A DNA stretch of 13,059 bases, from the NCBI GenBank assembly GCA_013288455.1, contig JABDBU010000001.1:31489-44547 (forward strand). The letters are read 5' to 3'. Shown here piece after piece: positions 1 to 6,082 of this stretch (its first letter is position 1; each line of letters opens with the position of its first letter). A program made the position numbers and the translations under genes. Origin of the DNA: Gammaproteobacteria bacterium (GTDB lineage Bacteria; Pseudomonadota; Gammaproteobacteria; Diplorickettsiales; Diplorickettsiaceae). A model generated the notes under the pieces. The model was given only the letters and a program-made list of their open reading frames with translations. It did not search any database and was not told the origin of the DNA.

Positions 1-14
1 TGGCTTTTCCCTTG

Positions 15-239
15 ATGCAACAATTGACAACCATAGCCTTTCTTTTGCTAAGTGTCACTATCAATGCTATGCCGAATCCAGCGTCTGTTTATTGTGAACA
101 GCATGGTGGAAAATCGCAACTAGATGGCATGTGCTTGTTTCCTGATAATAGCTATTGTGAGGAGTGGTCTTATTTTAGAAAAACGTGTAAACCAGGCGAA
201 CATTTTCGCAAATGCCAAGTGAAAAATGATAAAAAATAG
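15..239 (+). CDS. DUF333-like small secreted protein
   Basis: A protein of about 74 residues with a hydrophobic N-terminus (residues 5-18, ending TINA) that looks like a Sec signal peptide. The mature part carries the DUF333 pattern: NPASVYC, then GGK, then a Cys before LFPDNSYCEEW and YFRKTC. Six Cys in a short exported protein suggest disulfides in the periplasm or outside the cell. No lipobox Cys follows the signal, so it is probably not a lipoprotein. Function is unknown; DUF333 proteins are sometimes labelled putative hemolysin without real support. ATG at 15 is chosen over the TTG at 12, but the frame is open to the window edge, so the true start may lie upstream. The last 14 bases overlap the next gene, suggesting co-transcription. 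Confidence 0.7.
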   Translation: MQQLTTIAFLLLSVTINAMPNPASVYCEQHGGKSQLDGMCLFPDNSYCEEWSYFRKTCKPGEHFRKCQVKNDKK

Positions 240-939
240 GGAACGGCGTTTGGCTTATCTAAAAAAAATGGATGTTCAAATCTGGCTTCCGAAGGAGACA
301 CAGCGGATGGTTGGATCTATCAAGATAAAAAAAATGTCTGAGCAGTCTAGTCATGCGCGTGCAGAACAGATAGCTATGTTGAGTTGGGATGCGTTACGTG
401 CAGAGGTTGTGGGATGTAGGGCTTGTAGTCTTTACAAGACACGTACTAATGCAGTGTTTGGGGTTGGTGATCTGAATGCCAAGTTGATGCTTATTGGAGA
501 AGCGCCCGGTGCTAATGAAGATAAGCAAGGGGAGCCATTTGTGGGACGGGCTGGTCAGTTATTGACAAACATGCTGCGGGCAATTGGTTTAGATCGGGCA
601 AATGTTTATATTGCAAATATTTTAAAGTCCCGTCCTCCTAACAACCGTGTTCCGTCCCTGGATGAAGTCAAGGCTTGCACGCCTTTTCTTTTACGTCAGA
701 TCTGTTTAATCAAGCCCCAGTTAATGTTAGCACTAGGGCGGGTGGCGGCGCATTTTTTATTGTCTACTCATGCGAGCATGGCAAGTTTGCGTGGAAATTT
801 GTTTCATTATGGAGTGAGCAAAATTCCTTTGTTAGTTACCTATCATCCTGCGTATCTGCTTCGTGCGCCCAAAGAGAAACGAAAGGCGTGGCAGGATATG
901 CAATGTATAAAAAAATACTTGACCCAAGGAAAGTTGTAG
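226..939 (+). CDS. Family 4 uracil-DNA glycosylase
   Basis: Removes uracil from DNA as the first step of base-excision repair. The catalytic-loop motif GEAPG (residues 91-95) followed by EDKQGEPFVGRAGQLL, and the C-terminal HPAYLLR motif (207-213), identify the thermophile-type family 4 of 4Fe-4S uracil-DNA glycosylases. Three cluster ligands are in place: C64 and C67 (CRAC) and C151. The position of the remaining ligand, 16 residues before C151 in the KxRPPNNR motif, is Ser135 (codon TCC at 628-630). The start at 226 is preferred over ATG 334 because residues 5-22 (RERRLAYLKKMDVQIWLP) resemble the N-terminal extension of gammaproteobacterial members. The gene overlaps the upstream gene by 14 bases and fimT by 37, so it is probably translated as part of the same unit. 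The family call is firm; an intact Fe-S cluster is uncertain. Confidence 0.92.
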   Translation: MIKNRERRLAYLKKMDVQIWLPKETQRMVGSIKIKKMSEQSSHARAEQIAMLSWDALRAEVVGCRACSLYKTRTNAVFGVGDLNAKLMLIGEAPGANEDKQGEPFVGRAGQLLTNMLRAIGLDRANVYIANILKSRPPNNRVPSLDEVKACTPFLLRQICLIKPQLMLALGRVAAHFLLSTHASMASLRGNLFHYGVSKIPLLVTYHPAYLLRAPKEKRKAWQDMQCIKKYLTQGKL

Positions 940-1460
940 CTGAGAAAGAAAGAGGGTTTAATTTAACAGATCTGTTATTTACCTTGACATTGTCGAGTAT
1001 TTTATTGAGTTTGGCTTTGCCTGCCTATACGCGCCTTATTGTTAAAACCCGTTTATTGATATTAACAGAACGAGTGATAGGTACAGTTAACGCAGCGCGC
1101 AGTGAAGCAATGCGGCGTCGAGAGGTTGTCGTGATTTGCCCCAGCAAGGATGGAAAAACTTGTACAGGGCAGTGGCTTGATGGGTGGATTATCTCTGTTT
1201 TAATGGAGACCACCGTTGCAGGCGGCTCATCAGGGCGAGACGCCTTATTGCATGTTTATCCTCCGCTCGGTAGAAATGAATTTTTGGAGTGGCACGGTGC
1301 TGGGCGAGAAAACTACGTGCGACTCAATTCGGATGGCTCTGCTCGTGGATGTAATGGTAGTTTTGTGGTGTATGTTCAGGCACTGTCGACGAAGTTAGTG
1401 TGGAAGGTTAACTTGAGTGCAACGGGAAGAATCAGAATTGACAAAAATCCGGCAATATAG
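903..1460 (+). CDS. fimT: FimT/GspH-like minor pseudopilin
   Basis: A 185-residue type IV pilin-like protein. An 18-residue basic leader ends in ERG, the expected prepilin peptidase cleavage and methylation site, followed by FNLTDLLFTLTLSSILLSLA, the N-terminal hydrophobic helix. The usual Glu at mature position 5 is Asp. Downstream, VVVICPSKDGKTC, then W and DGWIIS, matches the FimT/GspH globular domain with its Cys pair. The C-terminal NSDGSARGCNGSF and ATGRIRI segments are also typical. FimT-type proteins are minor components of the type IV pilus; some bind DNA during natural transformation. The start is ATG 903, inside the end of the glycosylase gene; the frame is open much further upstream but that part is a shadow of the glycosylase. 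No other pilus gene is present here, so it is an orphan at this locus. Confidence 0.85.
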   Translation: MYKKILDPRKVVAEKERGFNLTDLLFTLTLSSILLSLALPAYTRLIVKTRLLILTERVIGTVNAARSEAMRRREVVVICPSKDGKTCTGQWLDGWIISVLMETTVAGGSSGRDALLHVYPPLGRNEFLEWHGAGRENYVRLNSDGSARGCNGSFVVYVQALSTKLVWKVNLSATGRIRIDKNPAI

Positions 1461-1544
1461 GGAGGACGAACATCCCTAGGGTAAAGTTTAGGGCGTATCA
1501 TCAAAGGGCGCGCCGAGTATGGTGTTTATTTGAGGTGATTTTTT

Positions 1545-1868
1545 ATGAAAAAAATGATAGGTTTTATTTTTTTTACATCGGTAGGTGTATACGCGTCTGG
1601 CGTGCCGACAGGATCACTCGGTGATTTGTCCGATCAGCTTTTTGTACCACTATCTGTGCTAGTTTCAACTATCTATAATATCAGCTTGGTTGTAGGTATT
1701 GCTCTGTTGTTTGGTGCGCTTATTCAATACAAAAACCACAGAGAAAATCCAGGGCAAGTCGTGATTAGTCGGCCGATTCTGTTATTGGTATTCGGTTTAA
1801 TTTTAATTGTTTTACCTCTTCTTGCAAAATTTTCAGCAAGTGCGCATTTAGTTTCTAGGGTTGTTTAA
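1545..1868 (+). CDS. IcmD/DotP-like inner-membrane protein (Dot/Icm type IVB secretion)
   Basis: A 107-residue protein with a signal-like N-terminus (residues 1-17), a Gly/Ser-rich linker and two membrane segments (about 37-60 and 76-95). Between them lies a short polar loop, QYKNHRENPGQVVISRP. This layout, and especially the loop pattern (basic residues, H, then ENPxQ, then a Pro-led second helix), resembles IcmD/DotP and related small membrane proteins of the Legionella/Coxiella Dot/Icm machine and IncI-type conjugation systems. Resemblance is judged from memory of the family, not from a search. A strong ribosome site (GAGGTG) lies about 8 bases before ATG 1545. The stop codon directly abuts the ATG of surE, implying translational coupling. 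No other Dot/Icm gene is in the window, so it may be a displaced component or a stand-alone paralogue. An unrelated two-helix membrane protein is the alternative. Confidence 0.6.
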   Translation: MKKMIGFIFFTSVGVYASGVPTGSLGDLSDQLFVPLSVLVSTIYNISLVVGIALLFGALIQYKNHRENPGQVVISRPILLLVFGLILIVLPLLAKFSASAHLVSRVV

Positions 1869-2636
1869 ATGAAGATATTAATCAGTAATGACGACGGTGT
1901 GCACGCACCAGGTATTGGTGTTTTAGCAAAAGCGCTTGCTCAAATTGCAGAAGTTACCGTGATCGCCCCGGACCGTGATCGCAGTGGAGCGAGTAATTCA
2001 TTAACACTAGAGCACCCCGTGCGGATTAGATATTTAGATAAGAAAATCATTAGCGTGCAGGGAACGCCTACTGACTGTGTCCATTTGGCTTTAACGGGAT
2101 TGCTAGCACAGGATGAAATACCCGATCTGGTTGTATCGGGCATCAATGCAGGTTCCAATTTAGGTGAAGATGTTTTTTATTCTGGGACTGTAGCGGCAGC
2201 AATGGAGGGTCGATTTTTGGGTGTTCCATCAATCGCTTTTTCTATCGATGGGTGCGAGCCTGCCCACTACTCAACTGCTGCCGAAGTAGCTAAACAACTG
2301 GTGCAGCTTTTATATGAAAAACCAATTGCTGAAAAAACTATTCTAAACGTCAATATTCCGGATGTTGCTTTCGCCGATTTGAATGGATTTACAGTAACTC
2401 GCTTAGGTACTCGCCATAAGGCAGACAAACTGATGTCGGGTAAAGATCCTCGCGGTCATGCAATTTACTGGATAGGAGCGTCGGGCAAAGAGGCCAATGC
2501 AGGAGAAGGGACCGATTTTTACGCGCTAGGACGACAGCAGGTTAGTATTACACCCTTGCAATTGGATTTAACACACTACGCAGTTTGTGAGCAACTGGTG
2601 CATTGGATTGCGCCTCATAATAGTCATGACAGTTGA
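1869..2636 (+). CDS. surE: 5'/3'-nucleotidase SurE
   Basis: A stationary-phase survival protein: a metal-dependent phosphatase that hydrolyses nucleoside 5'- and 3'-monophosphates in the cytoplasm. The metal-site residues are all visible: D8 and D9 in ISNDDG, S39 in DRDRSGASNS, and N93 in VSGINAGSNLG. These are followed by the conserved GEDVFYSGTVAAAMEG segment. At 255 residues it is the normal length. ATG 1869 directly follows the stop of the IcmD/DotP-like gene, with AGGG just upstream as ribosome site. It is probably the last gene of the cluster that begins at the DUF333 gene. In many gammaproteobacteria surE is followed by pcm, nlpD and rpoS; here a non-coding gap of 359 bases leads straight to rpoS. 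Confidence 0.97.
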   Translation: MKILISNDDGVHAPGIGVLAKALAQIAEVTVIAPDRDRSGASNSLTLEHPVRIRYLDKKIISVQGTPTDCVHLALTGLLAQDEIPDLVVSGINAGSNLGEDVFYSGTVAAAMEGRFLGVPSIAFSIDGCEPAHYSTAAEVAKQLVQLLYEKPIAEKTILNVNIPDVAFADLNGFTVTRLGTRHKADKLMSGKDPRGHAIYWIGASGKEANAGEGTDFYALGRQQVSITPLQLDLTHYAVCEQLVHWIAPHNSHDS

Positions 2637-2995
2637 GCACCGATGTACACTTTGGGACCTAGAGTTGTCATTTTTCTGATGAAATTTTCGCTCCCTTTAA
2701 ACAGTGTAAATAATTGACCGTAATGATATAAATCTTGCATATTGTATTATTACCATTTATCTTATATGCATTAGCGGAACACGCAGTAGGCGATGCTTTT
2801 TAGTTGCGTAACTTGTTTGATAGGATAGCGACGCATTATAGAAGTGCCGTAATGTTGTCCTTAATGTTTTCTGCTGTCGTTTACTTATCTTAAGTTTTCA
2901 TCCTAGGTTTTGAAAAAAGCTTAGTCTTATCTGACCGAAGAACAATTCAAATTTAGCACCACTCCGACACATTATGTTAATAGGGAGAATTGACC
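2637..2995. other. Gene-free gap between surE and rpoS
   Basis: No credible reading frame is seen on either strand across 359 bases; stops are frequent in all frames. The stretch probably carries the surE 3' end and the rpoS promoter and leader. A TTGACC hexamer at 2714-2719 is a possible -35, but no well-spaced good -10 follows, so no promoter is assigned. An AGGGAG ribosome site at 2982-2987 serves rpoS. No remnant of pcm or nlpD was recognised. Confidence 0.6.
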
Positions 2996-4018
2996 ATGCC
3001 TAGTGCGAAAAGGAACCAAACAGTTGGGGGGGTAGTTAAAGTTGGAAGGGTAATTAAAAAGAATGGTAGGCCAACAACAGAAGTTTTTAAAAATAAACCA
3101 GAAGAATTTTTGGTCAGTAAGGAAGCAACTGCCGAATCCGATGTTGAAACACCTCCCGTTCACAAACCTGCAAGGCGAGATGAAACACTAGGCGCAACGC
3201 AATTATACCTGAATGAAATTGGGTTTTCTCCTTTGTTAACGGCAGAAGAAGAAGTGTATTACGCACGTTTGATTGCAAAAGGCGACCAAGATGCACGTAA
3301 ACGAATGATTGAAAGTAATTTGCGTTTAGTAGTGAAGGTTGCCAGACATTACAACAATCGTGGTTTGCAATTTTTGGATTTGATAGAAGAAGGTAATCTA
3401 GGCTTAATGCATGCTGTAGAAAAATTCGATCCGGAAAGAGGTTTTCGTTTTTCTACTTATGCAGTATGGTGGGTTCGGCAATCCATTGAACGTGCGATCA
3501 TGAACCAGGCTAGAACGGTTCGATTACCCATTCATGTAGTGAAGGAATTAAATATTTACCTACAAGCTGCCAGAGAGTTGACACAAAAGCTAGACCATAA
3601 GCCCACGGCGGATGAGATCGCCAAATGGTTAGACAGGCCCTTTGAAGAAGTAGAAAGGATGCTAGGCTTGAACGAGCACATCACATCCGTTGATGCACCG
3701 GCAAGTAGCGAAGCGGATAAGCCTTTACTAGAGACCTTATCTGATAATCGTGAAAACGATCCAGAACACATCTTAGAAGATGAAAATTTACGTAAAAGGT
3801 TAGAAAATTGGTTAAAGGCACTGACGACCAATCAGCGGGAAGTGATTGCCAGGCGTTACGGTCTACTGGGATGTGATCGTATGACGCTAGAAGAGGTGGG
3901 TGAGGTCATCGGTTTAACGCGAGAAAGAGTTCGCCAGATCCAAGTAGAGGGGTTAAAGGCATTGCGGAAAATTATGGAAGAACAGGGCTTTTCAGCAAGT
4001 CTACTGTACGATAATTAA
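2996..4018 (+). CDS. rpoS: RNA polymerase sigma factor RpoS (sigma-38)
   Basis: The general stress and stationary-phase sigma factor. In the 340-residue protein, region 1.2 is at about 62-95 (ATQLYLNEIGFSPLLTAEEE, characteristic of RpoS), region 2 at 100-170 (NLRLVVKVARHY, DLIEEGNLGL, FRFSTYAVWWVRQSIERA), region 3 at 171-255 (RLPIHVVKELN) and region 4 with its helix-turn-helix at 265-328 (TLEEVGEVIGLTRERVRQIQ). The first 60 residues form a Lys-rich, low-complexity segment. ATG 2996 is chosen over the in-frame TTG at 2990 because AGGGAG at 2982-2987 is spaced 8 bases from it. In Legionella and Coxiella, RpoS affects stationary-phase physiology and expression of infection genes; any control of the Dot/Icm-like gene nearby is only inference. 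The gene ends 18 bases before the convergent tRNA-Met. Confidence 0.96.
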   Translation: MPSAKRNQTVGGVVKVGRVIKKNGRPTTEVFKNKPEEFLVSKEATAESDVETPPVHKPARRDETLGATQLYLNEIGFSPLLTAEEEVYYARLIAKGDQDARKRMIESNLRLVVKVARHYNNRGLQFLDLIEEGNLGLMHAVEKFDPERGFRFSTYAVWWVRQSIERAIMNQARTVRLPIHVVKELNIYLQAARELTQKLDHKPTADEIAKWLDRPFEEVERMLGLNEHITSVDAPASSEADKPLLETLSDNRENDPEHILEDENLRKRLENWLKALTTNQREVIARRYGLLGCDRMTLEEVGEVIGLTRERVRQIQVEGLKALRKIMEEQGFSASLLYDN

Positions 4019-4036
4019 TAAACGAAATTTTTCCGG

Positions 4037-4110
4037 TGGCTATGGGTGGGCTCGAACCACCGACCCCAGCATTATGAGTGCTGTGCTCTAACCAACTGAG
4101 CTACATAGCC
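4037..4110 (-). tRNA. tRNA-Met (anticodon CAT, elongator type)
   Basis: The minus strand folds into a full cloverleaf: acceptor stem GGCTATG/CATAGCC, D arm with AGCTCAGTTGGTTAGAGC, anticodon loop CTCATAA with anticodon CAT, T arm GGTGG-TTCGAGC-CCACC, discriminator A. The sequence closely follows E. coli elongator tRNA-Met and lacks the unpaired first acceptor position of initiator tRNA. The three bases after the discriminator (4036-4034) read CCG rather than CCA, so the mature end would depend on trimming and CCA addition. The coordinates exclude those bases. The gene is convergent with rpoS. Confidence 0.96.
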
Positions 4111-4123
4111 AAAACGGTTACTC

Positions 4124-4152
4124 ATTGTGCTCAAGCACAGATAAACCGTCAA
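4124..4152 (-). promoter_or_regulatory. Probable sigma-70 promoter of tRNA-Met
   Basis: On the minus strand TTGACG (4152-4147, five of six consensus matches) is separated by 17 bases from CACAAT (4129-4124, four of six). Transcription would start a few bases before the tRNA 5' end at 4110. A hairpin overlaps the same bases (AGCACA pairing with TGTGCT, ACGGTT with AACCGT, 4114-4149), followed on the minus strand by TTTT. It could instead, or additionally, terminate transcripts from the gene ending at 4181. Confidence 0.5.
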
Positions 4153-4180
4153 GCTCAACAATACAGATGAGCTTCTGTAC

Positions 4181-5401
4181 TCAGCGCAAACGAGGCCTTC
4201 TTTCCCCCTCCACATTGATCTGGCTCACCTCTGCTTGTCTCCTACTAATCATCTGCGCTTTTGTCACCTCAAGCCTTCTCGCTATAGCTCGAATTATCCT
4301 AGTGAACCTACCTAGTCCCATTCGATCAGCATCTTGATCAGCATCTTGATCAGCATCTTGATCAGATTCGTTTTTTAATATTGTATAAGGCATAGCTTCC
4401 AACCAGGTCTTTTTTTTCTGGAATTGTGTTTCAAAATTGGCTAATCTAGCCTGACTCCCCCATGGATTAGGATTAAAATTATCATTATCCAGCAATTGTC
4501 TTTTCATCTGCAAAACATCAGCAAATAATGCATTGTATACGGAGTCTGCCTCTTCCGTAGACAACAGCCACTTTTTGCTATTTTTCAAATCATCCAAATA
4601 TTTACTTAATTTATCCGCTATCTCTTTTATGGATTGTACGTGTATCACCTGAGCCGATGGTACCCAAGAACCATCTTCCTGACGACACAAATGAGATAGC
4701 TCTGCTGGCTCTGCTGGCTCTGCTGGCAACAATATTGACACATAAGTTATAATTTTCAGATTTTGATCGTGCATTATCGTCTCAGAACAATATTCAGTAA
4801 TAGCTTTTTGAGCATACTGGTTGTTTTTAGCCGCCTTTTCTTGTTCATCATCACCCGCTGCTAAAAAAGCTACTAGCTCTCGGTACTCCTTAGCATACTT
4901 ACGCATTACATCAGCCGCTGCGTCGAATAGAGTTGAATAAAAGAGAATTCTCTGTAAAAGAGGCATGCCCTCTACAAACTGCGGCTCGAAATAACTTTCA
5001 AGATATGCTTTCCCTCGTGCAGAGTCATAGCGCAAGCCATTTTTCTGTAGGGAATGAGGATCATCAGATAAGCCTTTATTCATTGCTTCCGTTAGATTCA
5101 GGGCATTACCCTGATCATCCTTCAAACACTCTGTATTCTTAACCGCTCTATCTTGATCTGTTCTAGATGATAATTTATCGAGCAAGCACTCTATAAACAT
5201 ATTTTTGATCTCTTGCTGCGGAAGATGACCATTTTCACATTCTTGCATTTTAAATATTTTAAAATTACGCTCATCTTCTTGGCATTTTTGGTACTCTGCT
5301 GTACACCAAAAAATATCTTCTCCACCACGAATCAATGTTATTTTTTTTTTGGTCGCCCTGGGCAGGTATAATAATCGTTTCACCCAGTGCATCAGGAACA
5401 A
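4181..5401 (-). CDS. Unrecognised protein, downstream frame of a gene split at an A10 run
   Basis: An open frame of 406 codons, of which only the part after the A10 run (5350 downward, about 386 codons) is likely to be translated; the first residues overlap the upstream frame and no convincing ribosome site precedes the nominal TTG start. The protein is hydrophilic with no signal peptide or clear membrane segment. It contains AEPAEPAE (about 227-234), encoded by a 9-base tandem repeat, and DQDADQDADQDAD (347-359), encoded by a 12-base repeat, and ends in a basic Arg-rich tail. Residues 51-73 (KMQE, then QEIKNMFIECL) and 151-166 (RILFYSTLF, then VM) resemble two segments of the upstream frame, suggesting a duplicated domain. 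No family recognised. Size, low complexity and neighbourhood would fit a secreted effector, but this is inference. Confidence 0.6.
   Translation of the reverse strand: MFLMHWVKRLLYLPRATKKKITLIRGGEDIFWCTAEYQKCQEDERNFKIFKMQECENGHLPQQEIKNMFIECLLDKLSSRTDQDRAVKNTECLKDDQGNALNLTEAMNKGLSDDPHSLQKNGLRYDSARGKAYLESYFEPQFVEGMPLLQRILFYSTLFDAAADVMRKYAKEYRELVAFLAAGDDEQEKAAKNNQYAQKAITEYCSETIMHDQNLKIITYVSILLPAEPAEPAELSHLCRQEDGSWVPSAQVIHVQSIKEIADKLSKYLDDLKNSKKWLLSTEEADSVYNALFADVLQMKRQLLDNDNFNPNPWGSQARLANFETQFQKKKTWLEAMPYTILKNESDQDADQDADQDADRMGLGRFTRIIRAIARRLEVTKAQMISRRQAEVSQINVEGERRPRLR
4324..4365. repeat. 12-bp tandem repeat, 3.5 copies, in frame
   Basis: GATCAGCATCTT occurs three times head to tail at 4324-4359, plus a half copy GATCAG to 4365. 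On the coding (minus) strand it gives a four-residue DQDA repeat. Copies are identical, so the expansion is recent or actively maintained. Unit length is a multiple of three, so copy changes keep the frame. Confidence 0.9.
4701..4727. repeat. 9-bp tandem repeat, 3 copies, in frame
   Basis: TCTGCTGGC is repeated three times without mismatch and encodes AEP repeats on the minus strand in the same protein that has the 12-bp repeat. Confidence 0.9.
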
Positions 5402-5828
5402 TGCCAGCCTGTATAGCTTTGAAGTTCTCGGAGAACGTCACTTGCTGGCCTTCATCCAGCTGATTTTTGTATGGTTCAATATATCTTTTAGACAGCCAGC
5501 CATCTGGCGACATTACCCCGCGTGAAGCAAAAGATATCGCGTAATATAAAATTTTATGAATAGTTTGATCGCTACGGATCGCTCTAGTTCCAGGAATGTC
5601 CCACAAGTGAAATTGCTCTAGAGTGCTCTGCATTGCCGCCCTGCTGCTCTCCCGGTTCGTCCAGTGTTCTAGATCAGGATTTTTCTGTAATGTAGCATAT
5701 TCACTTAAGGCCTGAATAAAGGAATTTTTGAATTCCTGGCGAGTATATGCTGTAATTTCCTGGAACTTTAGTGTACGGAGATTTTCATTATCTTTTGTCT
5801 CTGTATCTTTAGGCATCTGATTAACCAT
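5271..5828 (-). CDS. Unrecognised protein, upstream frame of a gene split at an A10 run
   Basis: A 185-codon frame; the first 160 residues are likely real and the last 23, after the A10 run, are an out-of-frame tail. Removing one A (or slipping by the equivalent) joins it to the downstream frame, giving one protein of about 550 residues. The N-terminal half has KFQE (21-24), QEFKNSFIQAL (31-41) and KILYYAISFASRGVM (92-106), which reappear in related form in the downstream frame. No known domain, signal peptide or membrane segment is seen. The start is ATG 5828, with ATG 5816 as alternative; neither has a good ribosome site. A perfect TTGACA lies at 5878-5873 on the minus strand, but the -10 at 17 bases (TAAAGA) is poor. 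Confidence 0.6.
   Translation of the reverse strand: MVNQMPKDTETKDNENLRTLKFQEITAYTRQEFKNSFIQALSEYATLQKNPDLEHWTNRESSRAAMQSTLEQFHLWDIPGTRAIRSDQTIHKILYYAISFASRGVMSPDGWLSKRYIEPYKNQLDEGQQVTFSENFKAIQAGIVPDALGETIIIPAQGDQKKNNIDSWWRRYFLVYSRVPKMPRR
5341..5350 (-). other. A10 homopolymer at the frame junction
   Basis: The coding strand has ten consecutive A preceded by CC and followed by TAACATT. Both flanking reading frames pass through it: one as CAA AAA AAA AAT, the other as AAA AAA AAA ATA. The upstream frame is open for 162 codons before it and the other for about 386 codons after it. Runs of nine or more A are well-known sites of RNA polymerase slippage and of replication slippage, so this may be a phase-variable or transcriptionally corrected junction, or a simple frameshift mutation. 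Confidence 0.7.
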
Positions 5829-6082
5829 CTAATTGTATAATTATCAAGATCTTTAATCGATTTTATTGATTTTGTCAACCCCCATTTTTAGTACAACGCA
5901 TAAGTAGGAACCAATTGCTCCCCAGCAAATGCCCACGAGGTTAAATTCCTGAGAGATTCGTGAACACTACGGCATTCCCAGTGCAAACAATGCACCCTCC
6001 AACAATACCTCTGTCTGCGGAAAAGAGTTAGTAGCGTGCACAAAAAAAGTCTTACCCTTGCTGGGCCGTGAATTGATTGAGA

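Noticed and set aside
675..902. N-terminal extension of the FimT frame into the glycosylase gene
   Set aside because: The translation is a shadow of the glycosylase; the prepilin leader starts naturally at ATG 903.
2626..2675. Terminator after surE (ATGACA pairing with TGTCAT before a T run)
   Set aside because: Only six pairs with a 34-base loop; too weak.
4114..4149. Rho-independent terminator for the gene ending at 4181
   Set aside because: The hairpin is interrupted and followed by only four T; the same bases form a better tRNA-Met promoter. Mentioned there as an alternative.
4324..4727. CRISPR-like repeats
   Set aside because: The repeats are short, directly tandem and in frame within a gene, with no spacers.
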